Source of the DNA: Cephalotus follicularis
Taxonomy: Eukaryota > Streptophyta > Magnoliopsida > Oxalidales > Cephalotaceae
DNA length: 64,000 nucleotides
NCBI GenBank assembly: GCA_001972305.1
Contig: BDDD01006670.1
Coordinates: forward strand, 25,156 to 89,155
Direction: 5' to 3'
In this document: positions 35,835 through 49,100 of the stretch, piece after piece
Numbering within the stretch: position 1 is the first letter of the stretch
Layout of the letters: each line of letters opens with the position of its first letter
Notes under the pieces: model-generated
Databases searched by the model: none
Seen by the model: the letters and a program-made list of their open reading frames with translations, nothing else
Told to the model about the DNA's origin: nothing
Translations under genes and position numbers: made by a program

Positions 35835-38291
35835 TTGGCAATACCCAAAAATGCATCAGACCCATACCTTCAGAGAATGGGTCAAATCACCAAAAAATCC
35901 ACTAATGGCACCAAGAGCAACGAACCAAATCAATGCAAGCTCATTTAGGGACCCAAGCACTGCTTGGCTAGGCCCTGATAAGACATGGAGAGTGGTCATT
36001 GGATCCAAAAGAAACAGCCGTGGATTAGCACTTTTGTATAGAAGCAAAAGATTTTGTACATTGGATTGAAGCTTAACACCCATTACATTAGGCTAAGGAC
36101 ACCGGAATGTGGGAGTGCCCCGATTTTTTTCCGGTATCTATTCAAAGCCCAAAAGGTGTTGATACATCAATTTTTGGTACAAATGTTAAACATGTGCTAA
36201 AAGTGAGCTTAGATGATATTAAACGTGACTACTACACTATAGGGACATATAACATTGATAAAGATGTGTATACCCCAGATAAGGAATTCGTGGGTAGTGA
36301 TGATGCATGGTTAAGATATGATTATGGCAAGTTTTATGCTTCAAAAACTTTCTTTGACAATGCTAAGAACAGGAGGATCTTATGGGGTTAGATTAATGAA
36401 TCATCAAGTTTAATAGATGATAAAAAGAAGGGATGGAGTGGTGTTCAGGTAATTAATTAATTTGGTTTATACTAATAATTGTGTATCTATAAATTAAATT
36501 TTTTTGTTACACTCATGTTACAGGGAGTTCCAAGGAGCGTTTGGCTCGATAAATCAGGAAAACAATTGGTGCAATGGCCAATTACAGAAATAGAAAAGCT
36601 GCGTGTAGAAAAGCCAGTGAGGTTATCAAACAAAGTGCTTAAGGGAGGATCAGTGCTTGAAGTTGCTGGTGTCACAGCAGTACAGGTGGAGTCTTTTAGT
36701 CACAACTGATCATAAATGGAAAGAAAAAAAAAACATGTATAATTGTTAATGCGTTCTTTTTCACTTTGTACTTTTACACAGGCAGATGTTGAGATTGCAT
36801 TTGAAGTAGAAGATTATAACAAAGCGGAAGTGCTGGATCCAAGTTTGACAAATCCGCAATTGTTATGTAGCCAAAAGGGAGCATCATTTAATGGTGGTTT
36901 AGGTCCATTTGGGTTGCTTGTATTGGCTTCAAAAGGCTTACTGCAGTTTTCTATAGAATTTTCAAACGCAACAACACGTATGCCGTGCTAATGTGCAGTG
37001 AACAAAGCAGGTCTTCTATCTTTTCCTTTCACCATTATGCCATCGATATCTGACCATAGTTAAAAATTTGCTCTTATGTATGTCTCTGTGTTTTTTTAAT
37101 TGAGCAGGTCATCCGTTAACCCAAACAATGAGAAAACCACTTACGGTGCTTTTGTGGATGTGGATCCTGTTTATCAGAAGTTGTCACTAAGGAGCTTGGT
37201 AAGTTAACCTTACAAAGAATATAGTGGCAAAAGGAATACAGCGTTAATGATTTGGACAATTATTGTTTTGTTGGATTTGTGGATCGATTGTAAGTTATGT
37301 CTAAAAAAATTCTCAAAAATTGATATATATTTTAAATCTTATCGTATATCTTATACATTTTAAATGACTAACTAAACACATTCACATTTAATAATAACTC
37401 TCAAAATATAAAGTCAAACTCTCAAACCTTAAAAAACAACACAATCTCTTTAGCTTCAGTCGTATCAATATTATCTCTCTATTTATCTATCTTTGTACTA
37501 CACTTTTAAGTATAACAAATATTGATATAAAAAATTGATGTGAAAGACCAAAATTGAAAGCCTAAAAATCATTAAACCAAACTGAGCTTTTACGGTGTGA
37601 ATTTTTTCGATTTCTGTAAGTCCTTGTTGCGATACGGTTTGGATGAATTGAAAAAGTACAAAATAAGGATTTAGTTTCGATTTTGAAATAAAAAAACGCT
37701 CCACACCGCACAACTTTAATGTCTGTGATGCAATTTGATAGGCAATAATACCGAAAAAGAAGAAACGACTCTTCTTTAGGTTCAAGCCAATAAAAATCCA
37801 AAAAAGGTACTCGTGTGTGCATGCACCTTTCAATGCAAATGAAAATGCTAGATTGCTAGTTAGTTGACATCCTGTATATCAGTTTTATAAAGGATGTCTC
37901 TTGGTATAAACCAAAATATGTATGGTTCCAATCCTACCTACATTTAGGTTAGTCAATTCATCTTTCAACATTTCACATCAATCACAACTCAAAAAGATGA
38001 TGATTCCTACGACAATTTGTGTAGGCATTCTTTAGCAGATGGTTTTGTACCCATTTCATGACATTTGCCTTTTTGCCTTTCTTGGATTTTAAGATGCAAT
38101 CTTTTTGACAGATTGATCACTCAATAGTGGAGAGCTTTGGTGGAGAAGGAAAGGCTTGCATCACAGCTAGAGTTTATCCAAAATTGGCTATTGCTGGTGA
38201 TACCCACTTGTATGCTTTCAATAATGGAACTGGAAATGTAAGGATCACAACATTGAGTGCTTGGAGCATGAAGAAAGCTAAAGTATATTGA
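35835..38291 (+). pseudogene. GH32 beta-fructosidase pseudogene, 5'-truncated
   Basis: Homology starts inside exon 3 (…[14 protein letters not shown]). The signal peptide, mini-exon, nucleophile motif and WSGS are absent. Remaining blocks: exon 3 remnant 35835-36447, then 36524-36685, 36782-37010, 37108-37198 and 38112-38291, with splice sites still intact. Lesions include a frameshift near 36050 (KRFCTLD then stop), a TGG-to-TAG stop in ILWG*INESS at about 36389, and a small deletion in exon 5 near 36940 that shifts frame. FRDP and WECPD remain. It has WECPD where the two intact genes have WECVD or WECID, and Asn at the Asp239-equivalent (36251-36253), so it comes from a more diverged paralogue. 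It begins about 0.4 kb after gene 2 and cannot make an active enzyme. Confidence 0.88.
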
Positions 38292-38890
38292 ACCCAACTA
38301 TAGTATGGGAAGTGTTACCAGAATAAATATATTAATTTGTCATCTTTCCTTGACCCCTAAACGTTTGTCGTTCTTCAAATCATTAATGCCCAACTGCAGC
38401 TCTGTTTCGGTGCTTCTGATTGATGGACTAGACTAGCCAGTCTGGTTGTTTATTTGGGCCTAGTTTTGAGCATTGTTCTAGCACCACTCAAATGATCTAG
38501 TCAATTTGTTTTAGTTTATTTTGCATCCTAATGTTTTATTTTTTTATTTTTAAAAAAAGTAGAGATTTCATTGCAAACAACAATAAACATAGACTGACTC
38601 GACCACAGACGCAGTTACTAGTGGCAGATGAATTTTTTTTTTTATAGAATTAATATGGTTTTGATGTAATTTTTCAGTTTAACTATTTAACATTTTACAT
38701 GGATGAACGTCAAACGAAAAGATTGTAATAAAGCATCTCTACTTGCCAAATTGCCCAAGCGAGTTCATTTGACCTCGAGACTTCTTTAGATATAAGGTGA
38801 TGGCAGTGAAAAACTTAAAGCGACCCAAAATTGTAAACAACAAGGACACCATACACTCAACTGCCTCCCCATGTAAAATGAATCCCAACA
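38292..38890. other. Spacer between the GH32 pseudogene and NAP1 (converging 3' ends)
   Basis: About 600 bp of AT-rich DNA that must hold the 3' UTR and poly(A) signals of both convergent units. No gene or repeat recognised. Confidence 0.5.
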
Positions 38891-41800
38891 CTACTGTTGC
38901 TTGCACTCTGGAGGGTTCTCACCTTGCTGAGGATTCCTAGCTTGTGTTTTTCCACTTCTCTGCAATTGACAAAACCAACTCAAATGTTTACATAAATCAT
39001 AACTACACATTAGAAGGCTGAGCTGAAATTTATACACAAAACAGACTAGAAGTGTTTGATCATCTCACCTTGGGTATAGCAGATGGCTGCTTGGACAAAT
39101 TGGAGTAACATGTGATGAGAACGAATATATTAGCAACTTGACAGCAGAATATTTGAGATTCATGTTTAAGACATTAATAATACAAGTTGTGCAAATATCA
39201 TATTGATGTCTATACCTTCCTCCTGCCCTTGACTACCTCTTCTTCCTCTTCCTCATCATCTTCTTCTTCCTCTTCTTCGTCGTCATCATCATCATCTTCT
39301 TCTTCATCTTCTTCTTCTTCTTCTTCATCTATCCCACCATACTCATCGCCCTGAACAGCCTCTCCCGTAAACCATGACACGGCATGAGGGATGATTTTGT
39401 CCCGAATAGTTGTACTGCATTGCAATACCAAATGATTTGAATCACAATACTCCAAGAAAAATAAAGAATAGGAATCGGGACAAATACCACGTGAACTAAT
39501 TATGTCATCTTCTGACTAATCAGAAACAGTTTAGGCATTTCTCAACAAGGCACTTGTCACAGCTCGATTCTTTTAAAACTCGGCAATTTTGAGCCGCAAT
39601 AACTGAAGTTCCGAGAATTCAAACTTCAAATTATCATATCAGTCTTATTTGATATAAAGAAATCAATAACTGACCCAATGTTATAGTCTTGTTCCATTAG
39701 ATCCTGGAGTTCTTCGACCTGTTGATCCATATCACCGAGATTTATAAGATTTTTTTTTTAATAAAAAAGGCTTACATAATCATCATCTGTGCTGGTATCA
39801 TGTCATAAAAGGAAGCTGAACTTACAATATCCACATCTATATCATCATCATCCTCAGGAAGCTGAGGAGGGTTGAAGAAATTGAAGAAGCTTTCACATTT
39901 TTCAGTTTTTGTGATGGGCGTGTTGTTTTTTGCTCCCTTTCTTGGTTTCTTCTTTAAAAGCTTCTGAGTCAAGCTTTTCCCTGGGTACCATTCAATCTGT
40001 GTCCTGCAGAGTACCATAATAATATGACAGATGGAGAAAGAAAATTAATAGTAATTCAACAAAACATCTGAATCATTCTTACCCAATTGCTCTCTCCAAA
40101 ATAGGATCATCATCATCATCAACCACGTGATATGTTTTTGTCAGGACAGAGTTTTTGAAATAAGGATTAGAATTGAAGTAAAACTCCAGCTTGAAACCCT
40201 TGGGATCTTCAAGTCTGTACCACTTGATATCTTTAAGAAACTTGAGAGCCCCTTCATCACGCTCCGGAATCTACTCCGGTAAAGAGTAAGTCAGAATTAT
40301 AAAACTGTTTCACTGATGAAAAACACAGAGACAAAGGTTTATGTAATCCTCTTACCTCCTCGGCCAGTATCTCGTTAGTTTTCATTGCGTTAAGCCAAAA
40401 GTCCGGCACTCCTTTCTCTGCATAAAAACTTAGTTGTTGAACATTTAATAAGAATGCATTACTGAAATAGGCTCTCATTATTCCAAAGTAAAGTACCCTC
40501 TGTATATGTATCTCCTCCTTGGTCTACTGCAGCTTCATTCGTAATTCCTTCAACTTCAACAATGCCATTCACAATTTCATATCTCTGCAAACACCCAATA
40601 AATTGGATAAACCAAAAGGGATAATAATTTTGTAAAAGCAGGATCACATAATAGTGTAATACTGGGCTAAACTTGTGCTTTCGAGCCTCTGAAAGGGCAG
40701 ACATCAAAATCGACACAATGCTGTTATTCAATCTACGAGATGCAGCCGTAATGCCTGCCAATATACTTCCATACCTTTGAGTAAAGTGGTTCATAAAGCT
40801 TCTGGTATTTAGCCTCCAATGTCGCTCGCTCTTCAAAAAATTCTCTCTCCAGCAGGTCATATTGGCTCTGCATTTGAGATGTTGAAGGGTATCGATTCAT
40901 TCAGCTCTAAATAGAACAAAAGTAAAGACGTACAAAACACCCTTTGGCTTTATAATAGAGAAACTCACGCAAAAATGACATATATAACCAAGAGAGCATG
41001 AACTTAAAAAAACATCCAAGAGATCAGCAATCTAATCCTTCTCAGCAGAGTCCATAATAAGTGATCCAATTTTTTTCATCGGGTCTGGGTATAGACCAAA
41101 GGTCAGCCTAGTACTGCTACTTAGTATCGGTAATAGGTCTGGAAAAGTATCTAAAAATATAAAATATAGATATTCATAACCTATCGAAGTAAGGAACCAT
41201 GGCATCTTAAGTGGATTTTCACATATTGAGTGGGGAGGCTGGGGGAAACCGAATGTAATCAGCTTCCAAACAAAGTGATTTATGTATCTACTCCAATGAG
41301 ACAATTTTTGCGAAGACTTATGGGAGAAACATTTGGATAATGGACATTATGCAAGCCCAGGAACATTTAGAATCGGGTACTTGATATTTGGTGTTAGAAA
41401 GATTTGAATTCTCCTTCCATTATTGACTAGCATGTCGTGAGAACTACCTCAAGCAAGTTGCTTCACAAAGAAATCGGAGAATTATTGGGGAGTTGATGCC
41501 AACATCAATCAAGAACTTATCACCAAGAGACATGTACTTAACTACAGCCCAGGAAAATAAAGTATTGCTTAATTGAAAAAAAAAAATGGTAACAGCTAGG
41601 CGGGGAAGATAGAATTTGTCTTGTAGTTGCGTAATGGCATCATATGCAATCAATTCTGAATAAAACAGGTCAAAAGTCAATATAAGGGTTATATAAGAGG
41701 ATTGTGATAAGAAAAATTAATGGTCCAGCACACGTTTCCTTCAAGTTACCAGAAGAAGACATCCATAGAAGTAAACTGGTAATTTATGGATAGGGAAGGC

Positions 41801-44800
41801 CAATGTGATGCATAGAGGTTTGTCCACTACATAAAATGGTTTTGTGTGTGTGTGTGTAAGGAGAGAGAGGACCTAAAATCCTCCCCAAGAGGATCTAAAA
41901 AATAGCATTTAGCTACTTCATTTCCAAAATGCACATCTACAGGCCGAGTAAATGTCTGTAGAATTATGGGTATCAAATCTGCTATCAAACGGAAACAACA
42001 ATGTTGGACTTAACGGACTGAAAGACCACATAAGTCCCAGCACAAACTAAATCTTTTAAGCCTCAAATCTAATAAATATACTAGTGAAATTTCCTATCCT
42101 AACAATAGACAAAGGATTTGAGGACCAAAACCAATATGAACCCCCAAAACAACTTATAAAGCAAACAATGGAAGCATGACCGATGCAAAACTCTCAAATG
42201 TCTCTCATCTCAAATGTCTCTCCAACACAAAGTTCTTATACATATCCACTGAAATTTAACTAGAACCACCACATGCTGCAAAATCTTCAGAACACAAGGC
42301 GCCATTCTAGGTATTCATTCCCTAGTAATGCGAGAGGAAAGAGGAAGACAAAACAAAGACCAGATAGAAAGAAAATTAAAAACCATTATGCACACTTAAA
42401 TATTTACATTATGTGCGATCAAATTTAGTTTGTCAGAAGCAGAAATCCTTTTCAAATAATTGCGGCAGGAATGCCATTTTGACTTGAATAACAACTTACA
42501 AAACATTAACTTAGGAAGCAACACATGTAAGAACATGGTAATAAACTTTTAAGCCAAAATACCACCCCTATTCACCAGGATATAAAAAAAAAAAAAAGGA
42601 AAGGTACCAAGTTTAGTAGTTCAATTATCAAGTTTGCATTTGGACTCATCATCCAACATATCGCAAAGCAGATACCGTATAAATTATTGGAATCAAGAGC
42701 AAAAGTATGCAATCGAATAAAGTACGATAAACAAAAAAAATGTAGACAAATAGTGAAATGTTAAATGCAGGCAAACCTGAATCTCTCTAAGAACCTCCAC
42801 TCGTTTCCTGACTGTAGGTGACAAAGTTTGGAGAATATCAGAGTGCTGCCCAGCCAAACTCTGAAGCTTATTCTGGCAAAACATCAAAAGATACCCAAAA
42901 CAAAGTATCAGAACATATAACTCAAGAAATGCAAATTCAGGGAATATAAAATAATTACATTTTCAATAACACATAACTCAAGATATGAAAATTAGTCCAG
43001 GGAAATATAAAATTATTACATCTCCAAGAAACTATTTTTTTAAAATAAAATAAAAAAAATTGGGATTTTATTTTATTATGAAGTAATAAGTTATTACCAT
43101 TCATTAGAAGGACAAAATACTAATTGTATCAATTCCTAATTACAAGTGAATAGAATGCTAAAATCTTGTCTAAACAGTTTTAATAAAGCTACAAACGAAC
43201 CAAACCGTTCGTGAACAACTCGCGACTCGGCTTGGGAAGGCCTCGTTCATGTTCATTCATTAAGCTTAACGAACGAACGCGAACACGATTTTAAAGCTTG
43301 TTAGCTTAACGAGCCAAGCTTGAACAATGATCAGCTCGTCTCGTTAATGTCCGTGAACAGCTCGTTAAGAAATCGTTGATGATTCGATTATAACTCCGTT
43401 AGGAACTTGATTTTATATATATATATATAAAGAGAGAGAGAGAGGGGGGGAGAGAGAGAGAATGAGTAAATTGTCTAAACAACCCAAATATGACCTTCAA
43501 CCTATTTTTGGACCCAATAATTTTGAAAACCCATGGGCCTATTGACAAAAGATATCAACCTAACAAAATATCTGAAAGTCATTTTATAAGGTCATGAGCC
43601 CATATACATGGTTCATTACTCCATGAACATATCATTTACTCCATGGACATATCATTTTCACTAATGAGAGAAATATATAAGTACACAGCATATCACAACA
43701 TTCATCTCACTCCCCCTAAAAACGCCGCACTCTTCTCTCTCTCTCTACACTCACTATGCTCTCGACACACTAGCGTCTCACTCCATCGCCGGTAGCGCAC
43801 ACCAACAGCAAAATTCATGAAGCCAATGCCATCAATTTCTGCCCATGGTATCACTCACGCACCAAGCCTCAGATCACCGATCCACCTATTTAGGTCACCA
43901 TCGGCACACCTCAGATGCAGCAAGCCCACATCCTCAGCCGATTTTACACTCGAGCGAAAATATGGGCTAGGGATTTTTTTTCATTGGTGAATTTTTCATG
44001 TATCAATTCGGTAATATATATTAGTTGAACATTGGTGTACTAATATGATGTATTTTTTGGTGACTCTTGCTTTTCTAATGCTTGAACCTGCCAATGCCAA
44101 ACCATCTAGTGTTTGGAGTTAATGTTAGGTTTCCAGTGGTAGATGGGCTCATACTAGGATATTGATATTTGGTGGGCTTGTTAAGTAAATATGATTTTTT
44201 TGGTTCATTAGTTTGATCTGTTGTAAATTTTTTTGCTTTCCGTTAATTTTATTGTAACACTTTCCTGGAGGATATGTAATATTGGAGGATGCTGCTATGT
44301 TTTTTTTTAATTGGTTATTATTGAAAATTAAGGAAAATTATAAACGAGCTCAAGTTCGAGTCTTTAACAAGTTCAAGCTTCTTAATGAACTCGAGCTCAG
44401 TTTGTTAATCATAACAAGCCTAACTCGAGCTCGGGGATTTCTTAACGAGTTGAGCTTGAGCACTATTTTGTTGCTCGTTAAAAGCTCGGCTAAAACTCAA
44501 TCTCGATAAATTGTTAACGAGCCAAGCTTTGAAGCCCTGGTTTTTAACATCACCATTTAAAACATAAGACATGCTACAGTCACTCACAATATCCCTTCTG
44601 TGGCCTAACTATTGGGGAAGTATCAACTGTCCTCTGTCAATTCTTTTTTTTTTCCATTGTAAATATTTGATTACTAAAAACTGCCCTTTGGTTTGGTCTC
44701 CACTACCAAAGATAAATCGTATAATGAGTTGATTACATTAGTGTACATAGAGATGTGTAAGTTTTCAATCACTTACCTTTAGTGCGTTAACAAGATCAGC

Positions 44801-45070
44801 ACGATCCTCCGCGCTTAAAGCTACACATACAAACAAAAACAAAGGCAGCAAAGTTTACAACCTCCTTATCGATCAAAGTTTAGAGATTTATCAGTATTCA
44901 AATAAACTCTTAACTAGACATAATGAAATCATCAACAATAATCATAAGCAATGAAGAGAGAGAGAGAGAGAGAGAGAGAGTTAGGGTTTGAGGGAAGTAC
45001 CGGCGGCCGCGGCGGGGAGGTCGGCGGCGGTATCGGAGAAGTTGAAGTTATCCTTTTTGTTGCTACTCAT
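38891..45070 (-). CDS. NAP1: Nucleosome assembly protein 1 (NAP1) family histone chaperone
   Basis: Twelve exons in transcription order: 45001-45070, 44777-44820, 42777-42872, 40775-40867, 40497-40584, 40356-40417, 40083-40270, 39826-40003, 39675-39718, 39216-39414, 39069-39089, 38891-38959. Phases close, giving about 383 aa, the usual plant NAP1 length. The N-terminus [11 protein letters not shown] leads into [15 protein letters not shown] and the long dimerisation helix ([15 protein letters not shown]). The NAP fold follows with [23 protein letters not shown] and [13 protein letters not shown]. Next come a long Asp/Glu tract (about 30 acidic residues), a basic stretch, and C-terminal CKQQ, the conserved prenylation motif of plant NAP1. 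It chaperones H2A-H2B and shuttles between cytoplasm and nucleus. Introns 2 and 3 are about 1.9 kb each. The last-but-one exon has a tandem AAGCAG acceptor, so Gln at its start may be optional. Confidence 0.93.
43190..44540. repeat. Degenerate interspersed repeat in NAP1 intron 2
   Basis: Both edges are built of GAGC/AACGAGC words (CGAACAAACCGTTCGTGAAC on the left, TTAACGAGCCAAGCTTTGAA on the right), in inverted arrangement around a unique-looking core with CT-rich and (GA)n stretches. This resembles non-autonomous DNA transposons common in plant introns, but the ends do not pair exactly and no target duplication was found. Splicing signals of the host intron are unaffected. Confidence 0.35.
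44955..44981. repeat. (GA)n microsatellite in NAP1 intron 1
   Basis: About 13 GA units, just inside the first intron and about 20 bp from the exon 1 donor. Transcribed as a CT repeat. Confidence 0.9.
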
Positions 45071-46165
45071 TATTGTTGTTTGGGGGAAGAGAAAACCAAA
45101 GAGAAAGTGAGGGGAATATAGAGGGAAAGAGGAGGGAAAATTATGATAGGAAGCTAATGAATGTGGGAGGGGGTTTGATTTCTATTCATTTTAAACTGAG
45201 CTTTTTGAGAGTTTTATTGGCGCTAGCGGTGTAACGCGCGAGTAAAGAACGTGGAGTGCAATCATTACAAATTTACTATGAGAAGAAATAGAACAAGTGG
45301 TGAAGTGGTGTTGTGGAGGTGTCAGTACGATAACAGAAGTGGTTTGTTTCGCAAGAGTGGGGAAAAAAACATTTTAAATAAACTCTTTTTTATTTTTTGA
45401 ATGTTTATAAATGAAAAGTAAAAAAATTGAGTGATATAAATTTAGTTGTAAGTGAAATAAGGAATATATAAATTTTTATTAAACATTTTTTTCTCTCAAT
45501 TTTTTTTTATAATTTTAGGTGAATAATCATTATTCAATATCTTTTACCTGTTATTTCTTTCATTCTCCTTCGTTCTTTTTTTTCTCTTCTCTTTTCCAAA
45601 CAAAAATCACCCCTTATCTCTTTCCACTTTCTCTCTCTCTCTTTTTAAGTCTTATTCCTTCTCATTTTCCATTTTTTCTTCCCATTTAAAAAAAAAAACT
45701 TAAATACATCACATTTTTGAGAACATCAGAAGGAACACAAATCTAAATACTAAATATTTGATTACTCAAACAATCCCAAACAATATATCTAGATTCGAAT
45801 TCTTAATTCTTTAATATTATCAAACACAAATAAAATACTATCAAAATATTATTAATAATTATTTTATTATTATGTCTCATTTGAAGATCCCTGTGAACAC
45901 TCCCTTCCCTATTAACAACTCCCTTTTACTCGCTAATAACTAAACTACTAAACACATCACCGAATTTCTTATCCACTAAGACACTCCATCTTCTACGTTA
46001 CAAATTAAATTTGTCTGTATGCATCTCCATTTTATTTACATGGACCAAGTTGCGTGTTTTACAGAATACTAAAACAAGAATATGGCAGATGACTTGAATG
46101 GAACCTAACCCAAGAAGGGAAATCATTCTACTTTCATATATATATATATGATATGAACATGAATG
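45071..46165. other. NAP1 promoter region / spacer
   Basis: About 1.1 kb between the NAP1 start and the 3' end of the reductase gene, both on the minus strand. A CT-rich block at 45540-45680 is present; no TATA box can be assigned with confidence. Confidence 0.45.
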
Positions 46166-49100
46166 CTATCGTTCTTCTGTCAGAGTTTTGACTTTCAACG
46201 CTTCCATAACTGCTGAAAAGTCATGATCACTAAGGCCGTGAGACTTGGCCACCTTGTAAAGCTCATTTGCAGCTGCTGCAATTGGAGTAGACTGGGAAAC
46301 CGATTCTGCTAAGCCCAGAGCGAGCCTTAAGTCCTGCCACCATTCACCTTGTGTTATGATAGAGGCAGCATTTCAGTTTATGCAGTATCAGCTTTAGATG
46401 AAACTACTACAAACCTTCTGCTGATGCTTTAAGGGAAAGGAGGTCGGGTAGAGGGATTGGACCATTGATGGGCCTTTGAGTTTGTACATCGGTGCACTAA
46501 TGGCAGCCTGTGAGACAACCTGAAATTGCACTGGTTCCGATTCACTTTAAAGAAGCTACTATGAGACATGTTTTATATTTTCAGCATATCAACATTAAAT
46601 TCTATAGGAAGAGAAAATAGTGAGCTCCAAGGAGAAAAAGACAAAGAGAGTGGTAAGAGTTATTTGGCCGACTGCAAATGTTAAAAACCGAGCTGATATG
46701 CATTCAACAATTATAAGCGATATCTCCTTCATTTCAATTAAACGTCTTCAGGACTGGAATAAAAGAACGAAAACAATCATGAAAATAGTTCTCTCGAAAG
46801 AGAACAGTGCAAGAGTAGATGAAGTTGGGAGGAATTTGGTGAACGAGCAGGGCATATAATCGAATATATCAAGATGTAGGGAGTACCTCAACTAGTACAC
46901 TTGGGTCCAGTCCTAGTTTCTCACCTAGCACCAATCCTTCAGAAAAAGATGCCATCATACTGCAAATCATAGGAAAATTACAGTCACTATGTCTTTTTTT
47001 TATTCAATGGATGCTGAGTTACTCAATTCCAGGTGTAGATCATGTAGTTTCGAGCTCAATAACAGGTGATTGAGAGATTTTAGGGAGGATAGAAAGTGAT
47101 GGAGAGATTTTAGGATGGATAGATTGAAAATCCATTGTTTGGTAGAAGAGATGGATAGAAATTTAATAGAGATCCAATATCTCTTAGACTTGGGGGAGAT
47201 TTTGGTATTCTCTACGCTTTCTATCCTTCCTACCAAACACGTGGATAGAAAACAATCAAGGTTTTCTATCCTCTCACTTTTTTATCCTCTATAATTTTCT
47301 ATCGTTTCCGCTTTCTATCCTCCCTACCAAACGGAGCCCAAGTGATATCCACACAATGCCACTATGTCAATCAACATAAACACAGCATGAAAATAATAAA
47401 CTAAAAGAAAATTTTGCAAAACCTTCCCATGATCATGTTGACGACAAGTTTCATTGCAGCCCCATTTCCAACATCCCCAAGGTAAAATCTTGACTGAAAT
47501 AGAAGCAAGGAAACATGCCAAAATCAGGACATTTAGATTCCCNCATTTAAGAGAGCTCATTACCTTCCCCATGATGTCTAATAAAGGAGAAACTGTTTCA
47601 TATAGAGCTTTGTCACCTGAAAAATTACATCTAATGTTTTAGTTTGTGTGAGTTCCCACATTCCTTTGGAATGCAACACAAAATTTTAATAGGAAAAACA
47701 GACAAACAAGAATTGTAGAAAATATCAAAAAAGAGCTTTCTATGTTATTTAATTGGATATGCAACTTTGCAAATATTTCAATAAAGCAATTCATGGAGAA
47801 TCTTGGATTCCAATTACTGCATATCCCATTTATTTACTGCCTTACGCCATACATTTAGATATAATACATGATTACGCCATACATCTACATATAATACATT
47901 ATCACAAATGGCAGCTTACCTGCAGTAAGAAAAATCAGTTGCCCTTCTTCTGCTGGCTTTTTGGAACCAGATACTGGAGCCTGTAGGGAAAATCATAAAG
48001 CTTAAAAGAAATCAATTTATATACTACTATTACAATGTTATTGTTTATTTGGGTGCGCTGAGGACAATTTGGAAACGGATCGGATGTTAACGGTATTTAC
48101 CTCCAAAAAGGATGCCCCGGTAGCTTTGAAATGTTCACTGATCAATTTGGAAGTGGGACCATCAACCGTAGAAACATCCACATACCTGATAGAGTACATT
48201 TCAGTACCATAAACACATCCAACTTGGGAAGAGTAGGCATATAATTTGAGTAAATAAATAGCTGATGGTGAATGCAGAGTGAAATACTGCAAAACATGAC
48301 TTTGGAAGGCCAGCAGTGTTTAAGGATGAAACTTGAAACAACATAGATAAATTAGCAAACCAACAGACAAAATACAAACTTCAAAACTAAGCAGTGAACT
48401 CATGCTCATCAGCAGTAAAAATAATTATGATTGGGGAGCACAATAAGTAATACCCTTTTCCTGAACCCATACCGCTTACAGCTCCATGCTTCCCACAGGC
48501 AACTTCCACCTGAAATGAATAGGCTGCATATTTCCACAAGTGAAATAGAAGTAAGGAAATAAATTAAAACAAAACATACATACTGCACTTTCAGGATCAG
48601 CAAGCATGGCAAATGTGACACTACAAAATGCTGCTACTTCCTCAGGAGAGGATCTATATCTGCATAAAAAATAAACTACTGTTATTACCTATTAACTAAA
48701 ATTTTCACAGTAACAACTTTTTGAGATCAACTTTCAATACTTGCAAAAGAAAGATATTGCAGCAGCTAGCAAAGACCTAGTTTTGCAGTAAATAAAGTAT
48801 GGGAACCAAATAACATTAATAGATCTGAGTGTAGGAAATTTTATCCATTGATGTTTCTTATTTTTCAGTGAACAAGCAGCATCAATGCATCCTAAAGCTG
48901 GCATGAACAATATGCCTACTGCATAGATACAAGTGTTACACACCTGGAACATTCATCAATCTATTTAAATAACAAAGAAATGAAGAAGAATCAGTGCACG
49001 CACGATGTGTCCAGAGGTTACTTACTTTGCACCCAAGTTGATGAGAGGATCACATTTGCTTTTGGTCCTATTCCAAACAGTTACATCACATCTATAAAAT

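Noticed and set aside
37498-37833. Two minus-strand frames of 86 and 111 codons
   Set aside because: They lie inside the last intron of the GH32 pseudogene, have no recognisable domain and low-complexity AT-driven composition.
41032-41680. Minus-strand frames within NAP1 intron 3
   Set aside because: Exon phases of NAP1 close without them, and no known NAP1 segment is missing; they are intronic open frames.
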